Part shown: piece after piece, positions 42,969 through 50,831 of the stretch | How positions within the stretch are numbered: position 1 is the stretch's first letter | Layout of the letters: the number at the start of each line of letters is the position of its first letter | Assembly (NCBI GenBank): GCA_021823525.1 | Contig: JAKANY010000010.1 | Coordinates: 1-64,000, forward strand | Source of the DNA: Actinomycetes bacterium | GTDB taxonomy: Bacteria; Actinomycetota; Acidimicrobiia; Acidimicrobiales; RAAP-2 | DNA: 64,000 nucleotides | Reading direction: 5' to 3' | Notes under the pieces: generated by a model | Database searches by the model: none | Told to the model about the DNA's origin: nothing | What the model saw: the letters and a program-made list of their open reading frames with translations, nothing else | Position numbers and translations under genes: made by a program

Positions 42969-42998
42969 CCGCTCGGCGCGAGTGCTCGCGCCGAGCGG
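42969..42998 (+). terminator. GC-rich hairpin between pdhC and the DUF4232 gene
   Basis: CCGCTCGGCGCGAG (42969-42982) and its exact complement (42985-42998) form a 14-base stem. No T run follows on either strand, so it may act as a weak or Rho-assisted bidirectional terminator between converging genes. Confidence 0.55.
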
Positions 42999-43035
42999 CG
43001 CCGACCTCGACGGCCGCCGCTCACTGCTGGCAACG

Positions 43036-43638
43036 CTACGGCTGCGGTTGCGCGCCGACCTCGACTGGGGTCACGTCGACCAGCCTGCGGGCCACGCAGG
43101 CGTCGAACCTCACGGGAAACTCATACGAGAACATGTGCGAGTAGGCCGCCGGCAGGCGGAAATCGAGGAGCTTGGCGTGACAGCTGGCCGGCTCACGCGG
43201 AGCCCTGCTCGAGGGCGCGACGCCGTAGCGGTAGCTGAGGCCAAAGGACGCGAGCCCACCGGGTCGCAGGACGACGCGCGCGGGCCGGGGTTGCGCGTAC
43301 AGCTGGGACGCTCGGTGGGCGACGTCGACTTTGACGTGACCACCATTCGCTGCAGAGAAGATGACCTCATAGGGGTAGCCGCGCAGGGTGCACGCCGTGG
43401 CTCCGATGTTGACGACCAGGAACGTGTAGCCGAAGGTGGCCGGGACTTGGCCGGCGAGCCCGCCTCCTTGCTCGATCGCCACCTGCAGGCGCCCTTGGAG
43501 GCACTCGGCGGGCTGCCGCCCGACCCGTGGCCCGCTGCTCGCCCTGGCGCTCGGCGCCATCACGGCCAGCGTGGCCGCAGCCAGAGCGACGGCGGCCACG
43601 GTCGCCATCGTCGCGGACCGTATCGGAGCGATGCGCAC
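43036..43638 (-). CDS. Secreted DUF4232 domain protein
   Basis: A 200-residue exported protein: signal peptide at 1-33 (ATMATVAAVALAAATLAVMAPSARA) and a DUF4232-like beta domain with FLVVNIGATACTLRGYPYEV, a Gly-rich LRPGGLASFGLSYRYG and four Cys likely forming two disulfides. The family is common and uncharacterised in actinobacteria, in cell-surface proteins. GTG 43638 is preceded by GGGAGG at six bases. Its leader contains the inverted repeat CACAC-N6-GTGTG (43656-43671). Confidence 0.8.
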   Translation of the reverse strand: MRIAPIRSATMATVAAVALAAATLAVMAPSARASSGPRVGRQPAECLQGRLQVAIEQGGGLAGQVPATFGYTFLVVNIGATACTLRGYPYEVIFSAANGGHVKVDVAHRASQLYAQPRPARVVLRPGGLASFGLSYRYGVAPSSRAPREPASCHAKLLDFRLPAAYSHMFSYEFPVRFDACVARRLVDVTPVEVGAQPQP

Positions 43639-43860
43639 TGGTCACCTCCCGTGGACACACTGTCACGTGTGAACGTGCGCGGAATGTCAACTGGAACTTG
43701 CACTTGGTGACATCAGTCCACGGGACTGTCGGTACCCGAGCCTGAAGCCCTTCCCATTCCGACGGGAATCTGCATCAGTCCAACGCAGTGCTCAGTTGCG
43801 ACCCGCCACTGCTATAACAGCACATAGATCTGATATTCCCGGTCAACTCTTGAAGTTAGC
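43639..43860. other. Intergenic region with repeats, no gene seen
   Basis: It holds CACAC-N6-GTGTG (43656-43671), a TTGACA on the minus strand (43685-43690), ATTCC-GACG-GGAAT (43756-43769), and the direct repeat CATCAGTCCA at 43711-43720 and 43773-43782. The G+C is lower than in flanking genes. Probably the promoter of the DUF4232 gene; I see no ORF with coding character. Confidence 0.5.
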
Positions 43861-44340
43861 TCACTGTCCACACGCTGCCCTAACGAGAGAAATCTGCCAC
43901 GGCGGTTGAACTGCGGGACTGAGGTCGAGCGTCAACCAGCGCCAAACGCCTTGTACGCGACTGGCCTCAAACATTATGGGCCACGAACCGCTAACGGTCT
44001 TCGTGCAGCTAGTCACGTGATACGCGAGAGTGATACTGAGGGATTTCCGCGCCAGCATCGCTTGTGGCTTCGCCCAATTCGCAGGCTTGAGGAGTCGAAG
44101 GCCTTGTCCACTCCGACCAAGGTAATGGACACGGACCGTCTGGTTCGAGTAGTTAACCAGGTTGAAAGTGTAGGTCGCATAGTGGTGAGCCCGCTCGCCC
44201 TCAGTGAGCCATCGGAGCGATTCGTATAAGCCGAAATTGCTGGCGTTCGCGGGCACGATCGATGCAGATACTGATGTCGGCGTGATCTCCAGCGAACCCA
44301 GTGCACCCACGAGCATCAGCAGTGCAAGATCCCATGTCAC
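43861..44340 (-). CDS. Hypothetical secreted protein in low-GC pocket
   Basis: A 159-residue ORF from GTG 44340 (a TTG at 44349 is in frame too). A hydrophobic N terminus (WDLALLMLVGALGSL) suggests export; two Cys (VTSCTK and RAACGQ near the end) could pair. I do not recognise a family. Codon use is unlike the neighbours: four sampled lines (44041-44280) are 57% G+C against about 70% around. It may be a recently acquired or fast-evolving gene, or not expressed. It lies 39 bases after the nrdJ stop on the same strand. Confidence 0.5.
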   Translation of the reverse strand: MTWDLALLMLVGALGSLEITPTSVSASIVPANASNFGLYESLRWLTEGERAHHYATYTFNLVNYSNQTVRVHYLGRSGQGLRLLKPANWAKPQAMLARKSLSITLAYHVTSCTKTVSGSWPIMFEASRVQGVWRWLTLDLSPAVQPPWQISLVRAACGQ

Positions 44341-44379
44341 TTCGCGCAATTTTGGGCTGTCACCGGACGCAACTTCACA

Positions 44380-47232
44380 TCACGAGCAGCCACTCGTCGT
44401 TCCGCAGCTCGCGCACACGAAGCAGGACCCCGCCTGCTGCATCACGTTCCCGCACTGGTAGCACATGGGGGCGTCGCGCATCTCCGATCGCCGCGGCGAC
44501 GCCGTGATTTCGCGGGCGGGCGACGCCTCCGCCGTCCTCGCCGTCGGCGGTGTCACGTCGAGATCGAACGACGGCGTGACGCCGATCGTGGGCGTCGCCT
44601 GCTCGACGACCTCGGGCAGTGTCGGCTGGACCCGCTCGCTCGTGGACAGCACGCCGATCTCCTCGCGCTCCTCACGGCTGAGGTAGTCCAGCGCGAGGCG
44701 ACGGAAGATGTAGTCAACCAGCGATGTTGCGATCCGCAGATCGGCGTCGTCGGTCATGCCCAGGGGCTCGAACTTCATGTTCACGTACTTGCGCACGTAG
44801 GTGGCCAGCGGGACCCCGTGCTGGAGTCCGAGGCTGATCGAGATGGAGAAGGCGTCCATGATGCCCGCGAGGGTCGACCCCTGCTTGGACACCTTGATGA
44901 AGACCTCACCGGGCCGGCCATCCTCGTACTCGCCCACCGTGACGTACCCCTCGCAGTCGGCCACCCGGAACGCGAAGGTCGTCGACGTGCGGCGCCGGGG
45001 CAGCCGCTCGCGAACCGCACCGACCAGCACGTGGTCACCCTCGCGCTGGGCGGTCGCCAGGGCGGCCTCGAGCTGCTGGATGCGCCCCCGCGCCTCGACC
45101 AGCGCCACACTGTCGGATGTGCCGACCTCGGGCGCGCTCACGTCGCCCTTCTTCACCGTCGAGAGCGGCTGGCCCACCTTGCAGTTGTCCCGGTAGATCG
45201 CCACGGCCTTGAGCCCCAGCCGCCAGGACTCGAGGTGCAGCTGCTCAACCTCCTCGACGGTCGCGTCCTCAGGCATGTTCACGGTCTTGGAGATGGCGCC
45301 CGAGATGAAGGGCTGGACGGCGGCCATCATCCGCACGTGGCCCAGGTAGTGGATGATGTTGTCGCCCATCGAGCACGCGAACACGGGGAGATGCTCGGCG
45401 CGCAATCCCGGCGCGCCGACGATCGACTTGTGCTCGTCGAGGTACGCGACGATGGACTGGACATCCGCGTCGCCGTAGCCGAGGGCCCGCAGGGCGCGCG
45501 GCACCGTCTGGTTGACGATGGACATCGTCCCACCGCCGACCAGCTTCTTCATCTTCACCAGGCCGAGGTCCGGCTCGATACCCGTGGTGTCGCAGTCCAT
45601 CAGCAGTCCGATCGTGCCTGTGGGCGCGAGCACCGAGGCCTGCGCGTTGCGCACGCCGTAGCGCTCGCCGAGCTCAACGGCCTCGTCCCAGCTGGCCTGG
45701 GCGGCGGCCAGCAGCTCGGCCGGCGCCTCGGTCGCGTCGATGGCTCGTGCGGCGTCGCGGTGCATGCGCAGGACGTCGAGCATGGGCCCCGCGTTCGCGG
45801 CGTAGCCCTCGTGGGGTCCCATCCGGCCCGCGATGCGCGCGCTGGTGGCGTAGGCGTGGCCGGTCAGCAGTGACGAGATCGCCGCGGCCCAGGCGCGCCC
45901 GCCGTCGGAGTCGTAGGCCAGACCCGACGCCATCAGCAATGCGCCGAGGTTCGCGTAGCCGATGCCGAGCTGACGGAACTTGCGCGAGTTCTCGCCGATG
46001 CGCTCGGTCGGGTAGTCGGCGAAGCCCACGAGGATCTCCTGGGCGGTGAAGACGACCGCGACCGCGGCGCGGAAGGCCTCGACGTCGAATCGCCCGTCGG
46101 CGCGCAGGAACTTGAGCAGGTTCATGCTGGCGAGGTTGCACGCCGAGTTGTCGATGTGCATGTACTCCGAGCACGGGTTCGACCCGTTGATCCGCCCCGA
46201 GTTGGGCGAGGTGTGCCAGCGGTTGATGGTGGTGTCGAACTGCAGTCCCGGATCGGCGCACTCCCAGGCAGCCTGGGCGATGTCGTGCCAGATCTGGCGC
46301 GCCCGCAAAGTCTGGATCGTCGAGCCGTCGCTGCGTGCCGTCAGGTCCCAGTCGCGGTCCTCGAGCACGGCCTGCATGAAGTCGTCGGTGACGCGCACGG
46401 AGTTGTTGGCGTTCTGGTACTGGATCGACGTGATGTCCTTGCCGTCGAGATCCATGTCGAACCCAGCGTCGCGCAGCACGCGGGCCTTCTGCTCCTCGCG
46501 CTCCTTGCACCAGATGAACTCCTCGATGTCGGGGTGGTCGACGTCGAGGATCACCATCTTGGCCGCGCGCCGCGTCTTGCCCCCGGACTTGATCGTGCCC
46601 GCCGAGGCGTCCGCCCCGCGCATGAAGGACACGGGGCCGCTCGCCGTTCCCCCGCCCTCGAGGGGCTCGGCGCTGGCGCGGATCCGCGAGAGGTTGACGC
46701 CCGCCCCGGACCCGCCCTTGAAGATGATCCCCTCCTCGGTGTACCAGTTGAGGATCGAGCGCATGGAGTCCTCGACCGACAGGATGAAACACGCGCTGCC
46801 CTGCTGGGGGACGCCCGGGACGCCGATGTTGAACCACACCGGCGAGTTGAAGGCGGCGCGCTGCGTGACGAGGAGGAACTTCAGCTCGGCGCGGAAGGTC
46901 TCGGCCTCCTCCTCGTCGGCGAAGTAGTCGCCCGACAGGCCCCACGCGGTGATCGTGTCGACGATCCGGTCGACGACCTGCTTGAGGCTCGACTCGCGCT
47001 CGGGTGCGCCCAGGGTTCCCCGGAAGTACTTCTGGGCCAGGATGTTGGTCGCGTTGAGCGACCAGGTCTCGGGCACCTCGACGTCGAGCTGCTCGAAGGC
47101 GACGGTGCCGTCGCGGAAGTTCGTGATGCGCGCGTCCCGGCGCTCCCACACGATCTCGTCGTACGGGTGGCGGTCGTCCGACGTGAAGTACCTCTTCAAC
47201 CCGATGCCTAGCCGATGTGGCGCGATCGCCAT
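44380..47232 (-). CDS. nrdJ: Adenosylcobalamin-dependent ribonucleotide reductase
   Basis: A 950-residue class II ribonucleotide reductase, making deoxyribonucleotides with B12 and without oxygen dependence. Recognisable parts: substrate-site Cys in QGSACFILSVEDS, GGSGAGVNLSRIR, NPCSEYMHIDNSACNLASMN (active-site Asn/Cys/Glu), PTGTIGLLMDCDTTGIEPD, and a C-terminal zinc-ribbon-like CYQCGNVMQQAGSCFVCASC ending with Cys residues that reduce the active site. ATG 47232 follows GGAGGAAGG. Two NrdR boxes lie upstream, so repression by NrdR at high (d)ATP is expected. Confidence 0.97.
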   Translation of the reverse strand: MAIAPHRLGIGLKRYFTSDDRHPYDEIVWERRDARITNFRDGTVAFEQLDVEVPETWSLNATNILAQKYFRGTLGAPERESSLKQVVDRIVDTITAWGLSGDYFADEEEAETFRAELKFLLVTQRAAFNSPVWFNIGVPGVPQQGSACFILSVEDSMRSILNWYTEEGIIFKGGSGAGVNLSRIRASAEPLEGGGTASGPVSFMRGADASAGTIKSGGKTRRAAKMVILDVDHPDIEEFIWCKEREEQKARVLRDAGFDMDLDGKDITSIQYQNANNSVRVTDDFMQAVLEDRDWDLTARSDGSTIQTLRARQIWHDIAQAAWECADPGLQFDTTINRWHTSPNSGRINGSNPCSEYMHIDNSACNLASMNLLKFLRADGRFDVEAFRAAVAVVFTAQEILVGFADYPTERIGENSRKFRQLGIGYANLGALLMASGLAYDSDGGRAWAAAISSLLTGHAYATSARIAGRMGPHEGYAANAGPMLDVLRMHRDAARAIDATEAPAELLAAAQASWDEAVELGERYGVRNAQASVLAPTGTIGLLMDCDTTGIEPDLGLVKMKKLVGGGTMSIVNQTVPRALRALGYGDADVQSIVAYLDEHKSIVGAPGLRAEHLPVFACSMGDNIIHYLGHVRMMAAVQPFISGAISKTVNMPEDATVEEVEQLHLESWRLGLKAVAIYRDNCKVGQPLSTVKKGDVSAPEVGTSDSVALVEARGRIQQLEAALATAQREGDHVLVGAVRERLPRRRTSTTFAFRVADCEGYVTVGEYEDGRPGEVFIKVSKQGSTLAGIMDAFSISISLGLQHGVPLATYVRKYVNMKFEPLGMTDDADLRIATSLVDYIFRRLALDYLSREEREEIGVLSTSERVQPTLPEVVEQATPTIGVTPSFDLDVTPPTARTAEASPAREITASPRRSEMRDAPMCYQCGNVMQQAGSCFVCASCGTTSGCS

Positions 47233-47255
47233 GGTGCTACCTTCCTCCTTCTCCG

Positions 47256-47274
47256 GCGTCCGCCTGCCGGACGC
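47256..47274 (-). promoter_or_regulatory. Hairpin in the nrdJ leader
   Basis: GCGTCCG and CGGACGC (seven-base arms, five-base loop) in the untranslated leader, just upstream of the ribosome-binding site of nrdJ. Confidence 0.4.
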
Positions 47275-47291
47275 TCCCCAGAGCCGCCAAA

Positions 47292-47340
47292 ACCACAATA
47301 TGTTGTGGTGACGAGCGACCCGCACGCAAGATACTGTGTT
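47292..47340 (-). promoter_or_regulatory. Pair of NrdR boxes upstream of nrdJ
   Basis: Box 1 is the near-perfect palindrome ACCACAATATGTTGTGGT (47292-47309). A weaker copy, CACGCAAGATACTGTGTT (47323-47340), lies exactly 31 bases away; 11 of 18 positions match box 1. Paired boxes about three helical turns apart are the known NrdR operator design. TATTGT on the minus strand (47295-47300), inside box 1, is the likely -10. Confidence 0.8.
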
Positions 47341-47361
47341 ATTACACCACTGTAATTACAC
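47341..47361. promoter_or_regulatory. AT-rich palindromes upstream of glpK/nrdJ
   Basis: ATTACA-CCAC-TGTAAT (47341-47356) overlaps the perfect palindrome TGTAATTACA (47351-47360). This is a candidate binding site for a dimeric regulator in the divergent region between nrdJ and glpK. Confidence 0.4.
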
Positions 47362-47430
47362 GGCGTCAACTCCATTTTTCTCAACTCGCGCCCCGGGCGC
47401 GGATCCCCCGATGGGGCCCCGGTTCCTGGG

Positions 47431-47436
47431 TAGCCT
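47431..47436 (+). promoter_or_regulatory. -10 box of glpK (leaderless type)
   Basis: TAGCCT seven bases before the glpK GTG start. Confidence 0.6.
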
Positions 47437-47443
47437 GACCCCC

Positions 47444-48934
47444 GTGGACGCGGTCCTGGCACTCGACGCGGGCACGACGGGCGTCCGAGCGGTCGCCTTC
47501 GGACCCGACCTGGAGGAGCTGGCCAGCGCGTACCGGCCCTTGCGCCAGTCGTTCCCCCAGCCCGGGGAGGTCGAGCACGACGCCGAGGAGATCGCCGCCG
47601 CCGCCCAGGCCACCCTGGGCGAGGTCGCCGCCGTGCTGGCGGCGCGCCGTCACGTGCCCGTCGCGCTCGGACTGACGAACCAGCGCGAGACCACCGTCGC
47701 GTTCGACCGTGCTCGCCCCGGGGCCCTGGCTCCGGCACTGGTGTGGCAGGACCGCCGAACGGCCGGCGCGTGCGACGCGCTGCGCGCGGCCGGGCACGAG
47801 GACGTTGTGCGCGCCACGACGGGGCTGGTGCTCGACCCCTACTTCTCGGCCAGCAAGATGCGCTGGCTGCTCGACCAGGGCGTCCTGGACCACGCCGAGG
47901 CACCGGCGCTGGCCACGGTCGACTCCTGGCTGCTGTGGCGCCTCACCGGGGGGCCCGACGGGGGCGTGTTCGCCACCGAGCCCTCGAACGCCTCGCGCAC
48001 CGCCCTCATGGACCTGGCCACGCGGGGCTGGTCCCCGTCGATGGCGGCGCTCTTCGGGGTCCCCGTGGACCTGCTCGCGCCGATCGGGCCGTCCGCGCGC
48101 GTCGTGGGCGCCCTGGCCGACCCCGGAGGCGGACCCCTCGACGGACTCCCCCTGGCTGCGGTGCTCGGCGACCAGCAGTCCGCCCTGTTCGGTCAGGCGG
48201 GCTTCCGCGCCGGTGACGTCAAGGCCACCTACGGAACGGGCGCCTTCGTCGTCGCCAACGCCGGGACCGTGCCGCCCGCGCCGGTCCCGGGACTGCTCGC
48301 CACGGTGGCCTGGGACCTGGGGGTGCTCGGCGGCGCCACCTACGCCCTCGAAGGCTCCGCCTTCGTCGCCGGGGCGGCGATCGAGTGGCTCGCCGAGGGC
48401 CTGGCGCTGCTCGAGGCGCCGACGGACCTCGAGCGGCTCGCCCGCACGGTCCCCGACGCCGCCGGCGTGCGCTTCGTCCCCGCCCTGGCCGGGCTCGGCT
48501 CGCCGTACTGGCGCGCGGACGTGCGCGGAGCCCTCACGGGCCTCGAGGCCACCACGACGCGGGGCCATCTGGCTCGCGCCGTCGTGGACGCGCTCGCCTA
48601 CCAGGTGCGCGCCATCACCGACGCCTTCGCGGCCGCCGGGCAGCCCGCGACGACGTTGCGCATCGACGGCGGCGTGGCGCGCATGGACCTGCTCGCCCAG
48701 CTCCAGGCGACGCTCGGACAGGTTCCCGTGGCGCGGGGACCGGGGACCGAGGCGACCGCTCGGGGCGCGGCGGGCCTCGCCGGACTCGTCACCGGGGTCT
48801 GGGGCTCGCTCGACGAGTTGCGCGCGCGCTGGGTGGCCTCCGCCGTCTTCGAGCCCGGAGACCCGACGTCGGTCCAGCCCGGCTACGAGGCGTGGCGCCG
48901 CACCGTCGAGCGCCTCCTGGGTGCGGCCGGCTAG
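47444..48934 (+). CDS. glpK: Glycerol kinase
   Basis: A 496-residue FGGY kinase that makes glycerol 3-phosphate. Signatures: LALDAGTTGVRAV (phosphate 1), LTNQRETTVAF (glycerol-binding Arg-Glu), WQDRRT, DPYFSASKMRW, GDQQSALFGQAGFRAGDVKATYGTG and DGGVARMDLLAQLQA. GTG 47444 begins the conserved part and follows TAGCCT by seven bases; ORF sequence extends upstream but lacks family residues. No glycerol facilitator or glpD lies next to it. Its stop overlaps that of alaC in the shared bases CTAG. Confidence 0.94.
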   Translation: MDAVLALDAGTTGVRAVAFGPDLEELASAYRPLRQSFPQPGEVEHDAEEIAAAAQATLGEVAAVLAARRHVPVALGLTNQRETTVAFDRARPGALAPALVWQDRRTAGACDALRAAGHEDVVRATTGLVLDPYFSASKMRWLLDQGVLDHAEAPALATVDSWLLWRLTGGPDGGVFATEPSNASRTALMDLATRGWSPSMAALFGVPVDLLAPIGPSARVVGALADPGGGPLDGLPLAAVLGDQQSALFGQAGFRAGDVKATYGTGAFVVANAGTVPPAPVPGLLATVAWDLGVLGGATYALEGSAFVAGAAIEWLAEGLALLEAPTDLERLARTVPDAAGVRFVPALAGLGSPYWRADVRGALTGLEATTTRGHLARAVVDALAYQVRAITDAFAAAGQPATTLRIDGGVARMDLLAQLQATLGQVPVARGPGTEATARGAAGLAGLVTGVWGSLDELRARWVASAVFEPGDPTSVQPGYEAWRRTVERLLGAAG

Positions 48935-50133
48935 CCGCGCAGCTCGGGCAGGGCGCGGCGCAGGCCGCGAATGGCCTGCGCGGTGCGCGCCTCGTTCTCG
49001 ATGAGCGCGAAGCGGACGAAGCCCTCCCCGCCCTCCCCGAAGCCCACGCCCGGGCTCGTCGCCACGTGCGCCTCCTCGATCAGCTTCGTGGCGAAGGCGA
49101 GTGAGCCCAGCGCGCGATACGGCTCGGGGATGCGGGCCCACACGAACATCGAGCCGCGGGGCGCGGCGACCGGCCACCCGATGCGCTCGAGCCCGCCGAT
49201 CAGGGCGTCTCGACGCGACTGGTACGTGGCGCGCAGCTCGGCCGGGTAGCCGCGCGCCTCGTTCATGGCCACGATGGCCGCGATCTGCACCGGCTGGAAG
49301 GTGCCGTAGTCGAGGTAGCTCTTGAGCTTGGTCAGCGCGGCGACCACCTCGGCGTTGCCCACGAGGAAGCCCACGCGCCACCCCGCCATCGAGAACGACT
49401 TGGTGAGCGTGTAGAGCTCGACCGCCACGTCCTTGGCCCCGGGCACCTGCAGGATCGAAGGGGGCTGATAGCCGTCGAAGCCGAGGTCCGCGTAGGCGAA
49501 GTCGTGCACCACCACCATCTCGTGCTCGCGCGCGAAGTCGACGAGACGGGTCATGAACGCCAAGTCCACGCAGGCGCTCGTCGGGTTGTGCGGGAAGGAG
49601 GCCACGACCACGCGCGGCTTGACCGCCGCGGCCTGCCAGGCGTCGCGCATGGCGTCAAAGAAGTCGTCGCCGGGATCGCGATCGCTCGAGGACGGATCGA
49701 CGATCGGCACCGGTAGCAGCGAGGCGCCCGCGAAGCCCGGGCCCGCGAGGTGGATCGGATAGCTCGGCGTGGGCACCAGGGCACTGTCGCCGGGTCCGAG
49801 CAGGACCCACATCACGTGCGTGAAGCCTTCCTTGGCGCCGATGGTCGTGACCACCTCGGTGTCGGGATCGAGCTCGACCCCGAACACGTCGCGGTAGCGT
49901 GTCGCCATGGCCAGGCGCAGGTTCGGGATGCCGCGACTGGCGCTGTAGCGGTGGTTGCGCGGATTGTGCGCGGCCTCGGCTAGCTTCTCGACCGCGACGT
50001 CGGGGCTGGGCAGGTCCGGATTCCCGAAGCCGAAGTCGACGACGTCGTGACCGGCAGCGCGCGCGGCCGCCTTCAGCGCGTTGGTGTGGGCGAAGACGTA
50101 GGGCGGCAGGCCCGAGATGCGTCGGAACTCCAT
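48931..50133 (-). CDS. alaC: Glutamate-pyruvate aminotransferase AlaC-like
   Basis: A 400-residue class I/II aminotransferase very close in layout to E. coli AlaC, which forms alanine from pyruvate and glutamate. Landmarks: FRRISGLPPYVFAHTNALK, NHRYSASRGIPNLRLA, VPTPSYPIHLAGPGFAG, SFPHNPTSACVD, VVHDFAYADLGFDG and the PLP Lys in ELYTLTKSFSMAGWRVGF. LL-diaminopimelate aminotransferase is a related alternative. ATG 50133 has TAAGGT six bases upstream and no ribosome site. Confidence 0.9.
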   Translation of the reverse strand: MEFRRISGLPPYVFAHTNALKAAARAAGHDVVDFGFGNPDLPSPDVAVEKLAEAAHNPRNHRYSASRGIPNLRLAMATRYRDVFGVELDPDTEVVTTIGAKEGFTHVMWVLLGPGDSALVPTPSYPIHLAGPGFAGASLLPVPIVDPSSSDRDPGDDFFDAMRDAWQAAAVKPRVVVASFPHNPTSACVDLAFMTRLVDFAREHEMVVVHDFAYADLGFDGYQPPSILQVPGAKDVAVELYTLTKSFSMAGWRVGFLVGNAEVVAALTKLKSYLDYGTFQPVQIAAIVAMNEARGYPAELRATYQSRRDALIGGLERIGWPVAAPRGSMFVWARIPEPYRALGSLAFATKLIEEAHVATSPGVGFGEGGEGFVRFALIENEARTAQAIRGLRRALPELRG

Positions 50134-50139
50134 TGGTGA

Positions 50140-50145
50140 ACCTTA
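50140..50145 (-). promoter_or_regulatory. -10 box of alaC (leaderless type)
   Basis: TAAGGT exactly six bases before the alaC ATG, just beyond the stop of the preceding LLM gene. Confidence 0.6.
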
Positions 50146-50150
50146 CCGGG

Positions 50151-50831
50151 TCAGCGACGCCGACCGATCCAGCGGGCCAGCGCCTCGAGGTCGGCGTTGG
50201 CGGGCAGCACCGCCCACGTCGCGCCCGCGCCGGCGAGGGCGTCGAGCAGTGCCTCGACCTCTGGCGCGCTCGCGGGGCCACCGGCCCAGCTCGTCGGCCC
50301 CTCCAACGTCGCGCGCGCGACGTCCTCGACCGAGGCCTCCCACAGGTTGAGGGTCGCTCCCAGCGCGCGCGCCGTGGCGTTGGTCGCCGGGGCTCCGGCG
50401 CCGACCCACACCTCCATGCAACCGACGAGGCTCGCGGCCACGTCGCGCAGCTGCTCCCGGCGCAGGGCGGCGTCGCCGACCTCGAGCCCGTAGGCCAGGT
50501 TCTCGGCGGCCGACAGGCGATCGCCCGTCCCCAGGGCGGCGATCACCCGTCCCGGAGCGATCGCGTCGAGCGTGGCGAACCACTGCACGAGATGATGTGG
50601 CGAGCCCAGACCGACGCGGGCGACCAGGGGTCCCACGGTGAGCGCCCGCCGGCGGGCGATCGCCGCCAGGATCGGCCCGGGCGCGAGGGCGGGACGCGTC
50701 GGCGAGCCCATGGGCCACAGGTGGTCGTAGGCGAAGACGCCGTCGAGCCCCGCCTGCTCGGCGCGTGCCGCCAGGTCGAGCGCCCGGCGCGCGTCGGGCG
50801 TGAACGTGGGCAGGAGGACCCCGACTCTCAC
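50151..50831 (-). CDS. LLM-class oxidoreductase, short form
   Basis: A 226-residue luciferase-like protein, much shorter than the usual 300-350. VRVGVLLPTFTPDARRALDLA, GLDGVFAYDHLWPMG and VARVGLGSPHHLVQWFATLDAIAPGRVIAALGTGD fit the F420/FMN LLM fold, but the C-terminal half is compressed. The GTG start overlaps the glycosyltransferase stop as GTGA, so it is co-translated with it. Whether it still binds a flavin is uncertain. Confidence 0.78.
   Translation of the reverse strand: MRVGVLLPTFTPDARRALDLAARAEQAGLDGVFAYDHLWPMGSPTRPALAPGPILAAIARRRALTVGPLVARVGLGSPHHLVQWFATLDAIAPGRVIAALGTGDRLSAAENLAYGLEVGDAALRREQLRDVAASLVGCMEVWVGAGAPATNATARALGATLNLWEASVEDVARATLEGPTSWAGGPASAPEVEALLDALAGAGATWAVLPANADLEALARWIGRRR

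Noticed and set aside
43906-44229. 107-codon plus-strand ORF in the low-GC pocket
   Set aside because: No signal peptide, motif or ribosome site; it is antisense to the better-looking minus-strand ORF.
47233-47443. Cobalamin riboswitch upstream of nrdJ
   Set aside because: The leader after the inferred start is only about 55 bases with one small hairpin; no B12-box-like sequence is seen.
47381-49381. 666-codon minus-strand frame
   Set aside because: Antisense to glpK and out of frame with alaC, both well supported.
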